Of a DNA stretch of 64,000 nt, positions 48,961 through 60,871 are shown one piece after another. Source of the stretch: Stichopus chloronotus (lineage: Eukaryota > Echinodermata > Holothuroidea > Aspidochirotida > Stichopodidae); NCBI GenBank assembly GCA_021234535.1, contig CM037835.1, forward strand, positions 6,262,001-6,326,000, in the 5' to 3' direction. Under the pieces are notes generated by a model. That model did not search any database. It was not told the DNA's origin and was given only the letters and a program-made list of their open reading frames with translations. The position numbers and the translations under genes were made by a program. The stretch's first letter is position 1. Every line of letters starts with the position of its first letter.

Positions 48961-50064
48961 TGTTGCGCATCTTTCTAGAGACTATGCATAAACCAAACAC
49001 ACAGGCCCACTCTGTGGATAGACAGGTTCATGTACAGACTGTACAATTAGACATGAATTATCTATGAGCCATCCGTGCCCCTTTCCTGTTGAATCTATGA
49101 GCCTGCGCAAATTTCAAGGGGCATCGGGCACACAGGTCCCCATTATTTTGACCCCTGCCATGGCATGGTCAGGAATATTTATGTGAAAAATAAAAGCAGC
49201 ATACTTTCCTTGTCACATCCATCACTTTCCTCCACTTCCTATTCTTTACAGTCATAACTATACCTGTGCATGCTTTCATTTTACACAAGACTCTTTTACA
49301 AGATTCTGACACAAGGGCTTCAGATGCCTCCCAGGGCTAAAAGAGTGCCCACACCAAAAAACACCTGGTGTCAATTGACATGACAGTCTATATCTGTTTC
49401 CATGTACCTGTACATCATGGTCTGAACCCCCTGAAGTTTTGGAATTTTCAAAATAGAGAAATTTACAGATACAACATGTCTAAACACAAACTTGGCAAAG
49501 TCACTGATGCTAAAAGTCTCTGTGGAACTGGTGAATTATATCTGTCTTAGTTGTCGAACTGCCAACAAGTGCATGGCTAGAGGTGCTGGAATTCACTTTG
49601 ACCTCACTCAACACAAGGTGGAAGAGTTAATTTGAGCAATGCAGCGCTTCCTGTTATTCCACCTCAAGACACAGATTCAGACGAAAATCATAGCTACTTC
49701 TGGATACCACTGGCACATTTTCTCCATTACAATTTTGGATAGGATCCAGTGTAAGGGAATTTCCAACTTGGCGGAAGCTGCAACACTGGTGAAACCTCAT
49801 CTCAGACTTGATTGGGTGGTCTAGCTAGATCAACAAATTTCAGAAGAATGTTGGACATAGAAGAAGGAAAACGTGAATGACTCCGAATGACTGGATACAA
49901 AAGTGCACACATGCCAAATTACTCACATTTATACGTACAGATTGTTCTATTTGAAGCTGGGGAGCAAGAGTCTAGACACCAGTCTGATATAGTATCTAGC
50001 ACACAAATGCAGGACCCATCAACCGCCTCCTATCCCAACTGAAGTCATTCCTCTCAAGGTAAAA

Positions 50065-50300
50065 GCATGAAGTGCCCTCAGCTCTCATAATCTTCGATTG
50101 TCTTTAACCACTGTATATGACCTTTCACCTAAGATCCCGTATGGAATGAAAGATGGAGTAATGAATTTGAGGGAGGACGGTGACAAGGGATACATGGTGT
50201 TAATGATATGAATGGTTAGGATGCTGGGACTCTGGTTGCTGGTCAAAGTGGTTTCCAGTCAGCTTGTTAACATCATTGAACACTTCATCCCACCGAGGAG
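50065..50300. repeat. Diverged dispersed repeat, copy 2
   Basis: Partner of 43391-43630 in the same orientation. On the minus strand it contains an open stretch WDEVFNDVNKLTGNHFDQQP followed by a stop soon after, but there is no usable acceptor next to it and the partner copy does not keep the frame, so no exon is called. Confidence 0.5.
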
Positions 50301-50844
50301 GAATTAACAAAACTGTACATAAGTTTATTCAGAAGAGCTAAATTGCCTAAAGAAGCTAAGCAAACATCACCATACCTACAGCAAGTCATGTGAGAACTTT
50401 CCTGGAGAATCAGGGGATGGAGTCCATCCAACAAGATGAAGTACAATACAGGAAGAAACATTGCAAGGTTAATTGTGGGAAAAAAAAGCTTCTGTTCAAT
50501 ATATATAGTAATCAGAAAGCAGTTCTACAAAGTTCCATGTGTGCTGAGTTACTTTTCAGTAAATTTGCACTTAAACAATTCATCTGGTGGTCCAAGGTAC
50601 AGTATAAGTCATGAACAAAATATGGGGGTTCATTTCACAAAATAGCTTTCTCATCAAAACCATGTCATCACTGGAAGTAACAAACTTTACCAAATTCAAT
50701 GCATAGTTGTTTCAAATAAAATCTGAAGTTGGTTAAGTAAGTGGCATAACCAACCTTCATTAAGGATAGGGGGTGAAGGGGACAAAGGTTGAAGTGGGGA
50801 AAGCAGTAATATCCTGGTGCAAAGGATACAGAGAAATTTGAGGA

Positions 50845-51106
50845 CATGCCTCTCAGATTGCAGGGCACTCCCCAATCTCTCTGGACTTGTAAATTTAAGC
50901 TAAGTATCTTTTACTTTCTAGTCATGAGAGAAGGGAAATGAAGGGGCAAGAAGGGGGCGAGCAGTAATCGCACTAGAGCACCACTAAAGGTTAGCGCATC
51001 ATGAACTGAGATTTTTCATAATTATGCCTCTCAGATTGCAGGAAATGGCACTCCCCAGTCTCGTCAGTCTTGTGAATTTTATCCACATCTCCTTTACTTT
51101 TTACAG
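50845..51106 (+). repeat. Tandem duplication, about 178 bp apart
   Basis: TGCCTCTCAGATTGCAGG, CACTCCCCA.TCTC, CTTGT.AATTT and TCTTTTACTTTCTAG / TCCTTTACTTTTTACAG occur in the same order at about 50848-50922 and 51025-51106. Each copy ends in a good acceptor-like sequence. Confidence 0.6.
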
Positions 51107-51215
51107 GACAGGTTTGGAAATTTCACAAAGCTTTTGTGGTTTTGGAATTTCTGAGCCACATACCAGGAGTGCAGACACAGGGCAGATAAAGTGCAATAGT
51201 TGCAGTTTTAGACAG
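51107..51215 (+). CDS. Candidate plus-strand exon inside an intron of the opposite gene
   Basis: A 109-nt interval bounded by a strong acceptor (TCCTTTACTTTTTACAG) and a perfect donor (CAG|GTAAGT). One frame is open through it: one base, then TGLEISQSFCGFGISEPHTR and SADTGQIKCNSCSFRQ, ending in phase 0. IKCNSC has a CxxC pair that could be part of a zinc knuckle, but no second pair is seen. Another frame is open for 25 codons and then stops. It may be an antisense or nested transcript, possibly non-coding, or a chance pairing of splice sites within a duplicated sequence. Confidence 0.3.
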
Positions 51216-51660
51216 GTAAGTGGGAGTGAAGTAAATTTACACTTTCATTACTCAAGGTTCGCATAATTTTTTTGCCAAGTTTATCGTTTTTCAAGGGGGG
51301 GGGGGGCACGTGCCCCAATCACACTTTTCTGTACAAGTCGTGTTAACATGCAGATGATACCAAAGGCACACACAATGAATGACATATACTGTTACATATT
51401 CAAGTTTATGTGACTATAGTGCAACCAAGACTTTCTACCCAGCCCTACTTTACAACTTAGTCTGAAAATCATCGAGTGGATGCCCATGTGATGGCAAATG
51501 GACCTACTTAAAATACAATCACACATTAAGGTTGAAGTGAAGTGGAAAGACTTTGAAAGCAGATATTATTTATATTATTTAAGACTGGGTGATGGTTACT
51601 CACAGTATCAAAAAAGCACCACATATTTTCAGGGATTCAAAACTTATTAAGAATACTTGC

Positions 51661-51720
51661 CTCAGTCTGTCAGCCAAGTCGAAAGTTGGTGGTCCTCTAC
51701 CCAGTGCAATCCACATAGAA
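51661..51720 (-). CDS. Unrecognised minus-strand gene, exon with GC donor
   Basis: A 60-nt exon. The acceptor is ATCACCACACTTGGTCAG; the donor is CTGAG|GCAAGT, the strong context typical of GC-AG introns. One base completes a codon, then SMWIALGRGPPTFDLADRL follows, leaving AG. Both other frames contain a stop or do not match neighbours. Phase agrees upstream with 52168-52241 (CA+T, His) and downstream with 47801-48009 (AG+C, Ser), giving DRL-S-KNLRQC across the junction. The peptide looks like real protein, but I do not recognise the family. Confidence 0.6.
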
Positions 51721-52167
51721 CTGACCAAGTGTGGTGATGTGGTATGTACAAACTGGAGTTAAAATGAAGAAGGAAGCACAAGGATAATATTGTGCAAAAT
51801 TCTTAATGACACAGATATAAATAGTGACTGTTGGATGAAGGTCACAATAACATCAACTGCAAAGGACTTAAACAAAAAAAGAAAGAAGGAAATTAGGGCA
51901 GAGACAATCACAATCTATTATCAGCCCATGATTGATATTAAGTACTGACATATTAATTGGTTCCATATGATAAGCCATGCTCTTCTGACAATGAAAACAA
52001 GTTTCACTTACCATGTTGTATCACCATAAATCAAGATTGCAGAACAGCAATATGTCAATACTTTGAAATTCAGACGACAACCAGATACAATATCACATCT
52101 TGCACTGCTACTCAATGGTGCATTCAGCTGGCTATATGGATGTTGTTAACATAACAGCTTTCACTAC

Positions 52168-52241
52168 TGCTCAGTCGAGATGTCGATGTTGTCGTCACGA
52201 GAGAATTCCTTCACAGCTGGGAGATCGTGGAAGAGGTAGCA
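52168..52241 (-). CDS. Unrecognised minus-strand gene, exon
   Basis: A 74-nt exon following an excellent acceptor (TTTCTCTTTTTTCAG), in phase 0: CYLFHDLPAVKEFSRDDNID then ISTE, leaving CA. The donor GTAGTG is weak. If it is not used, the frame reads one Gln and stops (TAG), so this could be an alternative C-terminus. The other two frames stop early. The phase left by the donor (two bases) is exactly what the exon at 51661-51720 needs. Confidence 0.5.
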
Positions 52242-53077
52242 CTGAAAAAAGAGAAAGAAAAGCATACCAAGTGGAATTAGAAAGCGAACGTTTGGAACAC
52301 GGAGTAGTATGGTGTCACAAGGACTCCCACACCTCACCCAAAATTGGTCCTGTCATTAAAAGTCAGACAAAATGCTAGCAAAACTGAGTATGGACTTAAA
52401 ACATAAGAGCAATAAAGAAACAGAAACACTGCAAATTTTCTCTTACACGTACTCACATTCTGACGATGTTACTTTTTCAAGCTTAACTGTATTTGTACAG
52501 TATAGGCTGGTCTATGGCCTTGGCAGAGGTTAGCACTTTGTGTTAACTTGCACAAAGGATGTGCACAACTGTACTGTATGCTTACATAGTATGCGGTGGC
52601 CTACCTTTTAATAACACAACAGGAAATGAACTCCACTGAATAGTCTTTCTGGCCTCATGATATCACAACAAGAGATTGAAAAGCATTCCTTTCAACCAAC
52701 CTGAAAAGAATGACTTCATTACACTGAAGCAAAAGGTGAGAAATTCCCAGTTGGCACGACATGACCTTTAACCCTAAATGGGAAAAAAATCATCAAATCC
52801 TCAGGGTATTACCGAAGAAATTTTGCTGGATTCATCCCAATGAAGATTTTTCTTCGGTGAATCAAAACTGTATCACCATGTTACAAGAATATTTGACTTG
52901 GAGGTTCACTGCAGAGAGGTCCATCAGTGAAATCATATCCTCTGACCTACTTAATCAGACGAAATAGTTCAGTCTGAATGGACAGCTAAATAGAATTCTG
53001 TACCAACAGAACTACAGAATCATGATCCGAGTGAAACATGCAGCCTGCATGTATGCAAGGTGGAAGAAATATCCTAC

Positions 53078-53105
53078 AGTACAAAATGCAGGCCATGCAC
53101 TTTCT
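53078..53105 (-). CDS. Unrecognised minus-strand gene, exon candidate
   Basis: The acceptor GGTGTTTGTACTTCAG is strong. With one base completing Leu (TT+A), the frame reads ESAWPAFCT up to a donor GTAGGA, leaving phase 0 for the exon at 52168-52241. If that donor is passed, the same frame stays open for 21 more codons (VGYFFHLAYMQAACFTRIMIL) to a TAG. A second frame is open to a GTACAG donor at 53003, also in phase 0 (RKCMACILYC onward). The acceptor is better supported than the exon end. Confidence 0.35.
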
Positions 53106-54145
53106 CTGAAGTACAAACACCAAAAGTGGGAGGGATTACAACAATTTGACAACAAGGGAAAGACTGGAATCTGGTTCTGAATGAGGACTTGTCTACATGC
53201 GTGCACAACTGTATGTGAAACTCACTTGTACTCACTTATACTCTGTGGTGTGCAATCAACCATGACAAAAAAAGTTATTTTCCTATCAAGAACCACTTAA
53301 ATATGGAGAGCCTGTCCCTCAAAACAAACAACAAAAAGATGAATGAGGTACATTAATCATTAAAATAAACCCACACTTTCTAAATAGTTACATCAAGTAA
53401 AGAAAAGTGAAGTGGGTGGCAAGTTCTTGTAACGGGTGTGTTGAAGACAACGAGGAGTATGTAGACAATTTTTTTCATCTTGTTACTGAGTAACAGAGAG
53501 TATAAATAAAAGTAAACAAGCGCTATTCTTTCATTCTTTACAGCAGCGACAAAGTATCAGAATAGAAAAGTGGGCGCTTATGACAATGACAGTGGGTGTG
53601 AAACATAATTCTTTTCAGCAATCGACTACGGAATAGTTGTTGACCTTGGCGGTACTAAGAGAGGGTTTATTACAGAAACTGAAGGTACAATAAACAGAGT
53701 TCAAACAGCAGCCCCCAAAATTTCATTCAGCGTAATTTTCATTCTGGAGCCGTCAGAAAGCTAGCACGAAGGATAACCTTAAACACAACTATGGGAATCG
53801 CTGGAGTGGAACCACACTGATAAAGTATTACATGTTTTGTACTTGAGGGTTTGCTTTTGGAAGGGGACAAGGTATTTGGTTACCATGAAATGAATGGAAG
53901 ATATCTCAATTATATCTGAATTAAAGGAGATTAGTGTAGAGCAGCAAGATGAGTAGCAACTGGCTGGTAAATAGACAAATCAATGTAAGTATCACTTAAC
54001 ACAAAGTTTACATGTACTTTAGTGACTGTTCTTGCTTGTAGTAATTTTCTGACACATGAAAACCAAACGGCCTTCTCACAGTTCTCTATGTTACACTGTG
54101 GTTGGTAGTGTGAGACCATGCAGTGAAGTGGTTATCAAGTGTTAC

Positions 54146-54252
54146 AACAGGCATTTTGACATACAACAGGCTGAACTAACTTGGCTCAGGGCACTACTTG
54201 TTTTTGTGTTGCACTTTGAAAACCATTGCTGTATTATTGACAGGTGTTGGCA
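54146..54252 (-). CDS. Unrecognised minus-strand gene, exon
   Basis: A 107-nt exon with acceptor ACTTACATATCTTCAG and donor GTAACA. In phase 0 it reads CQHLSIIQQWFSKCNTKTSS then ALSQVSSACCMSKCL, leaving TT. It is cysteine- and serine-containing, helical in pattern, and open over its whole length. Phase matches the exon candidate upstream (56328-56408, phase 0) and the one downstream (53078-53105, one base). The overlapping plus-strand 66-codon frame is a shadow. Confidence 0.45.
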
Positions 54253-54602
54253 CTGAAGATATGTAAGTTCTTAATTCAGTATGCTGATTTATCTTAATTT
54301 TTCATGCAACTATTAGATGTCAAGATCATGTTGTTAGTGAGTACATAGCATGTCCTTTTGCACAGATACTGTATTGTGAGACTCGAGGACTAAGTACCGC
54401 AGCTTCCAGAAAATTCTTGACATAACTTTCTCCAGTATTCATTCAAGGTTATCAAAATGCAGCTGTTAGTGGCTAAGAGTCCAACAAGAACAAAACAGAT
54501 AAAGTTTTTACAAAAATTATCAACAAAACAGGATATCCCAGACATTCTTATTTCTTAATCTATGGAAAAACTCAGTTTGAAAAGGAAAAAAATTATTAAT
54601 GT

Positions 54603-55206
54603 ACGGCGGACTTAAGGTGACATGCGAAATGTGAAGTTATCGTGTTGGAATAACTTGTTATCTCGACAAAATTTTGCAAATTGTCGAGTTACTGACTTAT
54701 GCTATCGCGACATCTCGGCAAACTTTTGCAAATTGTCGAGATACTGAGTTACGAATAACTTGTTATTTCAACAAAATTTTGCAAATTGTCGAGTTACCTC
54801 TTACACTAAGTTGACATCTCAGAGAAATTTTGCAATTTGTGGAGATACCAAGTTGCAAAAGACTTGCTATCTCCGACAACATTTTGTAAACTCTCGAGTT
54901 ACCGACTTCCGCTAACTCGACTATTTTGGAAACATTTCGGAAATTTTTGAGATGCTGAGTTGCCAATAAATTGTCATCTGCACAAAATTTTGCAAGTTGT
55001 TTAGTTACAGACTTTCTCTGCCAAATTATGAATACCATGTTACCTCGACAAAATTTTGCAAATTGTCAAGTTGTCGACTTAGACTAAGTCGGAGATGTCA
55101 CCTTAGTGTAAGTCGGAAACTCGACAATCAGCAAAATTTTTCCAAAATGTCGAGTTAGCCTAATTTGGTTAATCGACATCCAGCGTGTTCCCCTTACATC
55201 CACCGT
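54603..55206. mobile_element. 604-bp inverted-repeat element built of self-complementary units
   Basis: The left end ACGGCGGACTTAAGGTGACA and the reverse complement of the right end ACGGTGGATGTAAGGGGAAC are terminal inverted repeats. The flanks ATTAATGT and ATTAATAT give an 8-bp duplication with one mismatch; a TA duplication is the alternative reading. The interior has about eight degenerate units around ACAAAATTTTGCAAATTGTCGAG-like sequence (for example 54667, 54723, 54769, 54823, 55041). Each unit is itself partly palindromic (AAAATTTT, TTTGCAAA-like). A 91-codon minus frame inside repeats ISTNCKI / NSTICKI-type peptides and is a by-product. Confidence 0.7.
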
Positions 55207-56327
55207 ATTAATATGTTTTCAATTTAATAATGGAGAGCACTTTTTGCCAAAATTTTGCAAACTTGCCGCAAGTCAGTTTTTAATCACACTCCAGTTTACA
55301 CACAGTTATGAATATTTAAGGCTAACAATGAAGGAAGATAGTACAGACAGTCTTTCTTCTGTCTATCCTTCCTTTATGAGTTCTTACAAGGAAGTATTTC
55401 ACACAAACTACTTTCCAAACATACAGTACAGTGTTTACACTAGTTTTTCAAATTTGGGAGGGAAAAACCCCTTTGTGTGAACAAGTTTTGGAAGGATTTG
55501 CACAAAAAGACAGAGCAGGACAAACATTTTATTACTTATCCATCACACACAAATCTGGGATCAAAAACCTCCCAACCTATGGTCAATTGCATAATTCTAA
55601 AGGGTGGTACATTCATGGCCATGCCTTGTTTCCCGCTATTCTTTATAACTGGGCTTCGAGAGCTTCAGATGAAGCGATAACAGGACTAATTCTCCACCAT
55701 TGCTTCCAATGTCTCAAAAAAGATACATTTTTGTATGCACATCAGTTCCTATTTTCAGGAAATATCTCACAAAATTGAAAAAATGAATACCTATAGTAAA
55801 TATTCGAAGCACAAGCCTGGTACTAGACATCAATTAGTTGTAATGAAGTACCAACAAATCTCGTTTGTACACTGCTATAGATGTTTATTTCACACCGTGG
55901 GTTGCAGTGTGGTCCTGATCTCTTACTTCGTCGTAGAATCTTAGTTTCACACAGGGATCGACGTAAACCTATGTTTCAAAGCATTGATCTGAAGGAGCTA
56001 ATTGTTTAAGGATTAGTTGACTTGAAATGATCTTGCTCTGTGACTGAAACTGAACTGGAACTGACGAATAAATGAAAAAACACCTCTAGGCCACCTGTAC
56101 AGCTTACCGTTACTCGATTTGGTGGGTGTTAAAGTAGGCCTATTACCAGTAATTAAATTTTCTGTTCATCTCAGTAACAACTCTGTGGTCTTTTTTTCGT
56201 TTGTCTACTACAGTATATTACACAAACTAATGGTGATAACGTGTCTTTTGTACATAAACATTGTCATTATGTTGTGAATAGTGTCTATTCTTTCTTTGGG
56301 TTTGTAATGGAAAATGCTGTTATTTAC
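55207..56327. other. Intronic stretch, no gene supported
   Basis: A stop-poor plus frame at 55431-55778 (115 codons) has no recognisable domain and begins in sequence resembling the TTTGGGAGGGA repeat family of 7208 and 16030, so I do not call it a gene. The rest is AT-rich. Confidence 0.45.
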
Positions 56328-56408
56328 CAATCCAAATTTTCTTTCATTTTTGTCTTTTTCAACATTCTCTCTAACTGTTTGAATGAGCAAGGTTAACCAA
56401 CTTTGGAC
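56328..56408 (-). CDS. Unrecognised minus-strand gene, exon
   Basis: An 81-nt exon with acceptor GGGTTAATGCTCAG and donor TTG|GTAAAT, phase 0 at both ends. It reads VQSWLTLLIQTVRENVEKDK then NERKFGL, a clear amphipathic helix pattern. It joins in frame to CQHLSIIQQW at 54252. The frame continues open beyond both splice sites (77 codons in all), so openness alone is not proof; the sequence character and phase match support it. Confidence 0.4.
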
Positions 56409-57482
56409 CTGAGCATTAACCCAAGGATAATGCACTCTCAATTCTATTCTACTTATTCAAGAGATGCACCAGGGCACAGCCTGAGTGCACAGCTTGCATT
56501 AACCCACGACTGTGCTTTAACCTCGGTTAATGCATGGTCCAGGGTTGATTAGCTCTTCATTGCAATGATGATGTTCAAAGTAAATCATGTATGGCGCAGA
56601 CCTAGCTCTGTAGACTTAACACAATGGTCCTAAAAACAATGAGCATTAACGTATCATAGATCTTAAAGATCATACAAGACATAAATCTAGAATCAAAGGA
56701 AAAACAAGGAATGCTTGTTATTATCGAGGGTGTTCTTGATCTAGCTACCCACAAAGCAAGCAAGCCATCAAGCACCCAAGGGTAATCAACTGTGTGAGGC
56801 GATGAATATTACATGTTTCATCTCTTTAGCTACAACTTTCACAAGACCAAAAAGTGACTTGCAACCAAAGTATGAAGGTTATTGTCCCGGGTTGCTACAC
56901 TCTAATGAACTATCATGAAAAAGCATCTAGTGATGCTGCATTCCACATATTTTATCATTTCAATTTATTAAATACTGATCTCTCTGCTCATCAACCTTTT
57001 CTTGTTATGGTTTCTGAGGTACCAAACTCAGGATTGACTTGCTTCTTCTTGTTCAGGACTCTCCTGCTATTGGACAATCTAGAATTTAACTTTTGGTTTT
57101 CATTTGCCAAATTCTTCCCTTTTTGTCTTCATTTTGTTCCATAATGTTAGCACTTAATTTGACACTGCATGTAAGGCACTTTGTAAGAATTGTATTACTA
57201 TCAATTCAATACCTCGCTAGAAGTTTACTCAACTATACATGCACACAAGATATTGGAAGTCTACCCACCAAACAAATAGTACTAAATGTTAAGCAATAGA
57301 CAATGTAAAGGCAACAACATTGAAACATGATCCATAGAGTACATTGAGCACTTCGACAAGAAGAGAATTATCTGTTATGCTACTGCATATCAACTACATA
57401 ACAATACAGTTCAACTGATCCATACACTACATAAGCATGTATGCATTGTACATTGCAATACCTCAATGTACGTACAACTCAC

Positions 57483-57523
57483 TTATTGTTGCTGGTAGGC
57501 CACTGGGAAGCCTACCATCAAAC
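57483..57523 (-). CDS. Unrecognised minus-strand gene, small exon candidate
   Basis: A 41-nt exon between a good acceptor (TATGTTGATCATTACAG) and a good donor (GTGAGT). Only one frame avoids stops: one base, then FDGRLPSGLPATI, leaving one base. It follows in phase from 58005-58083 (AT+G, Met). The next exon toward 56.4 kb is not found; its phase would require a further exon between them. Confidence 0.35.
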
Positions 57524-58004
57524 CTGTAATGATCAACATAATTAATAACCAACCGAAATTTGTCACGCAAGGAATAAAAATGTCCCATGCCACTATTTAC
57601 ATGACAGTGAAGAAGTTTGCCCTCATCTTGGGTTCGAAACACCTAAACTTTCTACTAAAGGACAACCCAATTCTTTGGTCATTCACACTGTGAAGTGAAG
57701 GTTTTTTTATGGTCTGAATGTAATTTTCAAAATAAATGGGACCACTTTCCCCAAGATACAGGTTTTTCATAGTTAATATACAGATGGATCATTATACCTC
57801 AGATGAAAATAAGGCACCAAAATAGTAGTTGTTGATATTGAAAAAACAAACTAACATACCTTTAACTCAGTTTATTTCATTAAGTAGTTTGTCACATGAA
57901 CTCTTCACACACCAGCTTTTTCCTTGGGCCTATGTATTCATACTACACAGTTAAGAAAAATACAAAATAAAGGAAACTCTGCACATGACAAAGTTTCAAC
58001 TTAC

Positions 58005-58083
58005 ATAAATGGCCTCTGAAAACCTTCAAATTGCACCTCATGCAGTCCTTGAAGCAACCTTTTGTCCCCCCTCCCTCTCAGAA
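58005..58083 (-). CDS. Unrecognised minus-strand gene, exon candidate
   Basis: Ends at a strong donor, GTAAGT (58004-57999). Counting back, the frame LRGRGDKRLLQGLHEVQFEG then FQRPF is open to a modest acceptor, CATACAATTGAG, leaving two bases on each side. Phases match 57483-57523 downstream and the 62.7-kb exon upstream (T+TT, Phe). A second frame is also open, so the reading is tentative. Confidence 0.28.
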
Positions 58084-60365
58084 CTCAATTGTATGAAGCT
58101 TTCACTACAGTCAGCATCAATTTGGAATCATGGTTTTGGCAGTAGAATCCCCCACCCCCATTTTATTTGGGATGAAGTTTCAGTCCTCGAATGATGCAGA
58201 GGTCTACTAATGAAGAGATCTATATGTTTTACAGGATAATCAATTGTTAGGGTTCTTCCTACGACAGGCAAATCAGTTGACAAATAGTGCTTTGAATAAA
58301 ATTAAAATGTTATTTAGAACGTCTAAATCAATGTAATAAAATTTAGTGGTGACTTTGCACTGTATGTATATAGTATAAACACAAACATGTGTATTTATGG
58401 TATTCCTGCCTAAAAAATCACACTTAGTAATCGTACTAGAATAATGTAATTTTTGGAAGGTAACACAATTTTACATGTTAGTTGTCCCTTGGTCAAACAT
58501 TAAGTTGCTTCAACATCAAAACTGGTACTAGTTTAAACCTTTTCTGTGCACATTTTCTCCCAGAAGTAGATGATACTCTGCCATATTGATGCATTGCTAG
58601 CATTTACTGATACCGCCCGCAGCCCACCTGGGCATTCAACATTAGGATAACCCTAATATGAGCACTTCACTATTAAACATACAGTTATTTTCACATCTGA
58701 GGGGCTACATGAGAGAGGGGTTACAATGTGCACCATCAATTACGATAATGATAACCTATGGGCCAATTTCTTCTTCCAAAGCCACATAATAAATGTGCTT
58801 GAATGATTTATCCAAATGTTTCAAGCTAATTTTTGTGAGATTGTTTATATGGTAAAAAAAAATTGGAGAACCGTATAAAACTTAAGAAATAATTAGACAG
58901 TTTGAGGTTACCTTGATATTAAAGTAATTTAAATACTAGTCAGTTCTTGCATTATGCATGACTCAGCTCAATGCTATCACGGAACAAAGTTGTGAATTCA
59001 ATTAAGTCTGCTACGGGGCTGGTAAGCCTGGGAGAAAGTCACTTGACCCGTCTCCATTGCCGAGCCAGCGTCTCCTTGACTGGTAGCATTCTGTTATTTG
59101 AAACAACCGTGAATCAGCATCTGATTAAAGTGCACCCTCAATATGTTTGACAAACAATTTAGATGGTGAACAGCCAGTACTGCTTCCAATTAAAGGAAGC
59201 AACAACTCACTTTCCCTCACTCCTACTCCTCCTCCTCCTCATGCAGCGAGCCTACTCTTTGAGGTTGACACTGGGATTAATTACTCGGAGATGCCTGCCT
59301 CCAAGGCACTTCTTGGTCTGTTCAGTCAGGGATAGCTAATCCATTGAACATAAGTGGATGCTTTAAAAAGGGGTCACTCACCTAAGCCTGCACAAACTGC
59401 AAATTTATCTCTTCTTAAGTGGTGCCTGTAAAAGCCTAAGGATTAAAACTTTAGAGGATAAAGTAAATTCAGAGTGGATGTTGTTAGGTGACTGCCGTAA
59501 CCAGCAATCTCGTTACAGGACAACAGGGGCAGAACAATGAATTGCTTCAACCCACAAGAGGATGTAAGTATTCTTCTGACAAACTACCTTGACTGTCTTG
59601 GCTCTCCTGTGTTTCTCGCAAACGTTGCTGGTTTCACCCGGTGACATTTTCAAACTAGACATGCTAGGTTGGCTTGTTAATTTCACAGTATAGGACCAAT
59701 TCCATTACAGTTTGTCACCGTACATGCATGCTCTGGGGATGTTTTAACAGGAAATGAAAATGACGTGGGTGCCACAATTTTTACAGCATACACACTGACA
59801 TGGGGATTGAGTGTATGTGTACTCATTACTTTCAATGAGAATTTTCAAGTTTGTGCCAAGACAAACGACTTAAATTGAGACTAGGAAAGCAATCAGTAGA
59901 GAATGTAACACATAGGTCTTTCAACCCTCTAGCTAATGTCCTTTTTTCGATTAAACTTAATTCTAGCAAATTTTAATTTAAGATTGTCTACAGCATCTTT
60001 CATTTCAATGAAAGGAATGTTTCTGTGTTCAGTTTTGCAAATGAAGACTTTAAGAATGGAGCAAATAAAGCATCAATATTGTGTTGTCAGTGTGTACCTG
60101 GAGTATTTAATGTAAGGTAATGTGCATGCGCTTCATTTAGTGCCTATTCAGTGTCCTGGCAAAGCTTTTGTTACATAGAGATTAGTCATATTTATAGCTA
60201 AGATAATTTATTCCTATGTTAGATGGCTATTGGTTAGCTGAAATTAAGGATGAAATAAGTAATTCAAATGAAAGTGGAATTCATATAAAGATATACAAGG
60301 CTGTGTTAAAGCAACAACTTATTTACTGGAAGACCTACACAATGAACGAAGCTTGGATCAGTTAG

Positions 60366-60593
60366 ATAAAATCTACGCTAAAACCAAACTCGAATTTCAT
60401 TGCTACTGTAGTTTACAAAAAGCTAGACTTCACCTGCCATAATAGCCTTGGACTTCAACAGCCCCAACCTTACCATCTTTACAAAGATTTTGACAGCCAC
60501 AGCAAGTCCATGGTTCTACTTTACGAAATTCTCCAAGTTCCTAACATTCCTTTTAGATGTCGCAAACACACTTTATCAGATTTTAAAGAATGA
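60366..60593 (+). other. 75-codon open stretch without 5' start, unrecognised
   Basis: From just after a TAG to a TGA, open for 75 codons. It includes TVVYKKLDFTCHNSLGLQQP, QPYHLYKDFDSHSKSMVLLY and EILQVPNIPFRCRKHTLSDF. Its composition is protein-like and richer than the surroundings. The only ATG is 25 codons before the stop. The opposite strand also has a 36-codon Cys-containing frame (VEPWTCCGCQNLC). It may be a fragment of a retroelement or an exon. Confidence 0.25.
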
Positions 60594-60871
60594 CAAATGC
60601 TGAACTGATGTTGGCTCTTTTTTAAATTTCTGAACCTTACGTCATGCTGAGAACCTCCATAGTGTCAGCAAAATTTTAATACCACTGAAACATGGTGAAA
60701 ACGTACTAAAAACTTTCCATGTCGCAGTACTTCTAGGAAAAAAAAAGTACAGCATGGAAGAGAATTAAGAATTAGGCTACAGCATTGCCAATACGACATC
60801 TCAGTACAGTTTCACACTAAAAATTGGAACAGGTTGGATAAAGTATGGTACGGATAAAACTAGTGGATCTT

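Noticed and set aside
53610..53775. Plus-strand open stretch after TTCTTTTCAG containing VVDLGGTKRG
   Set aside because: The glycine-rich motif recalls nucleotide-binding folds only superficially; no donor or start supports it.
55431..55778. 115-codon plus-strand ORF
   Set aside because: Starts in a repeat-like segment, no domain, no supporting splice or start signals.
57630..57660. GGGTTCGAAAC as a possible tRNA T-arm
   Set aside because: No acceptor stem, D-arm or anticodon arm can be fitted around it.
59054..59101. Minus-strand ATG after an acceptor-like ACAG (MLPVKETLARQWRR)
   Set aside because: Three frames are open over this short interval and the donor (GTGACT) is weak.
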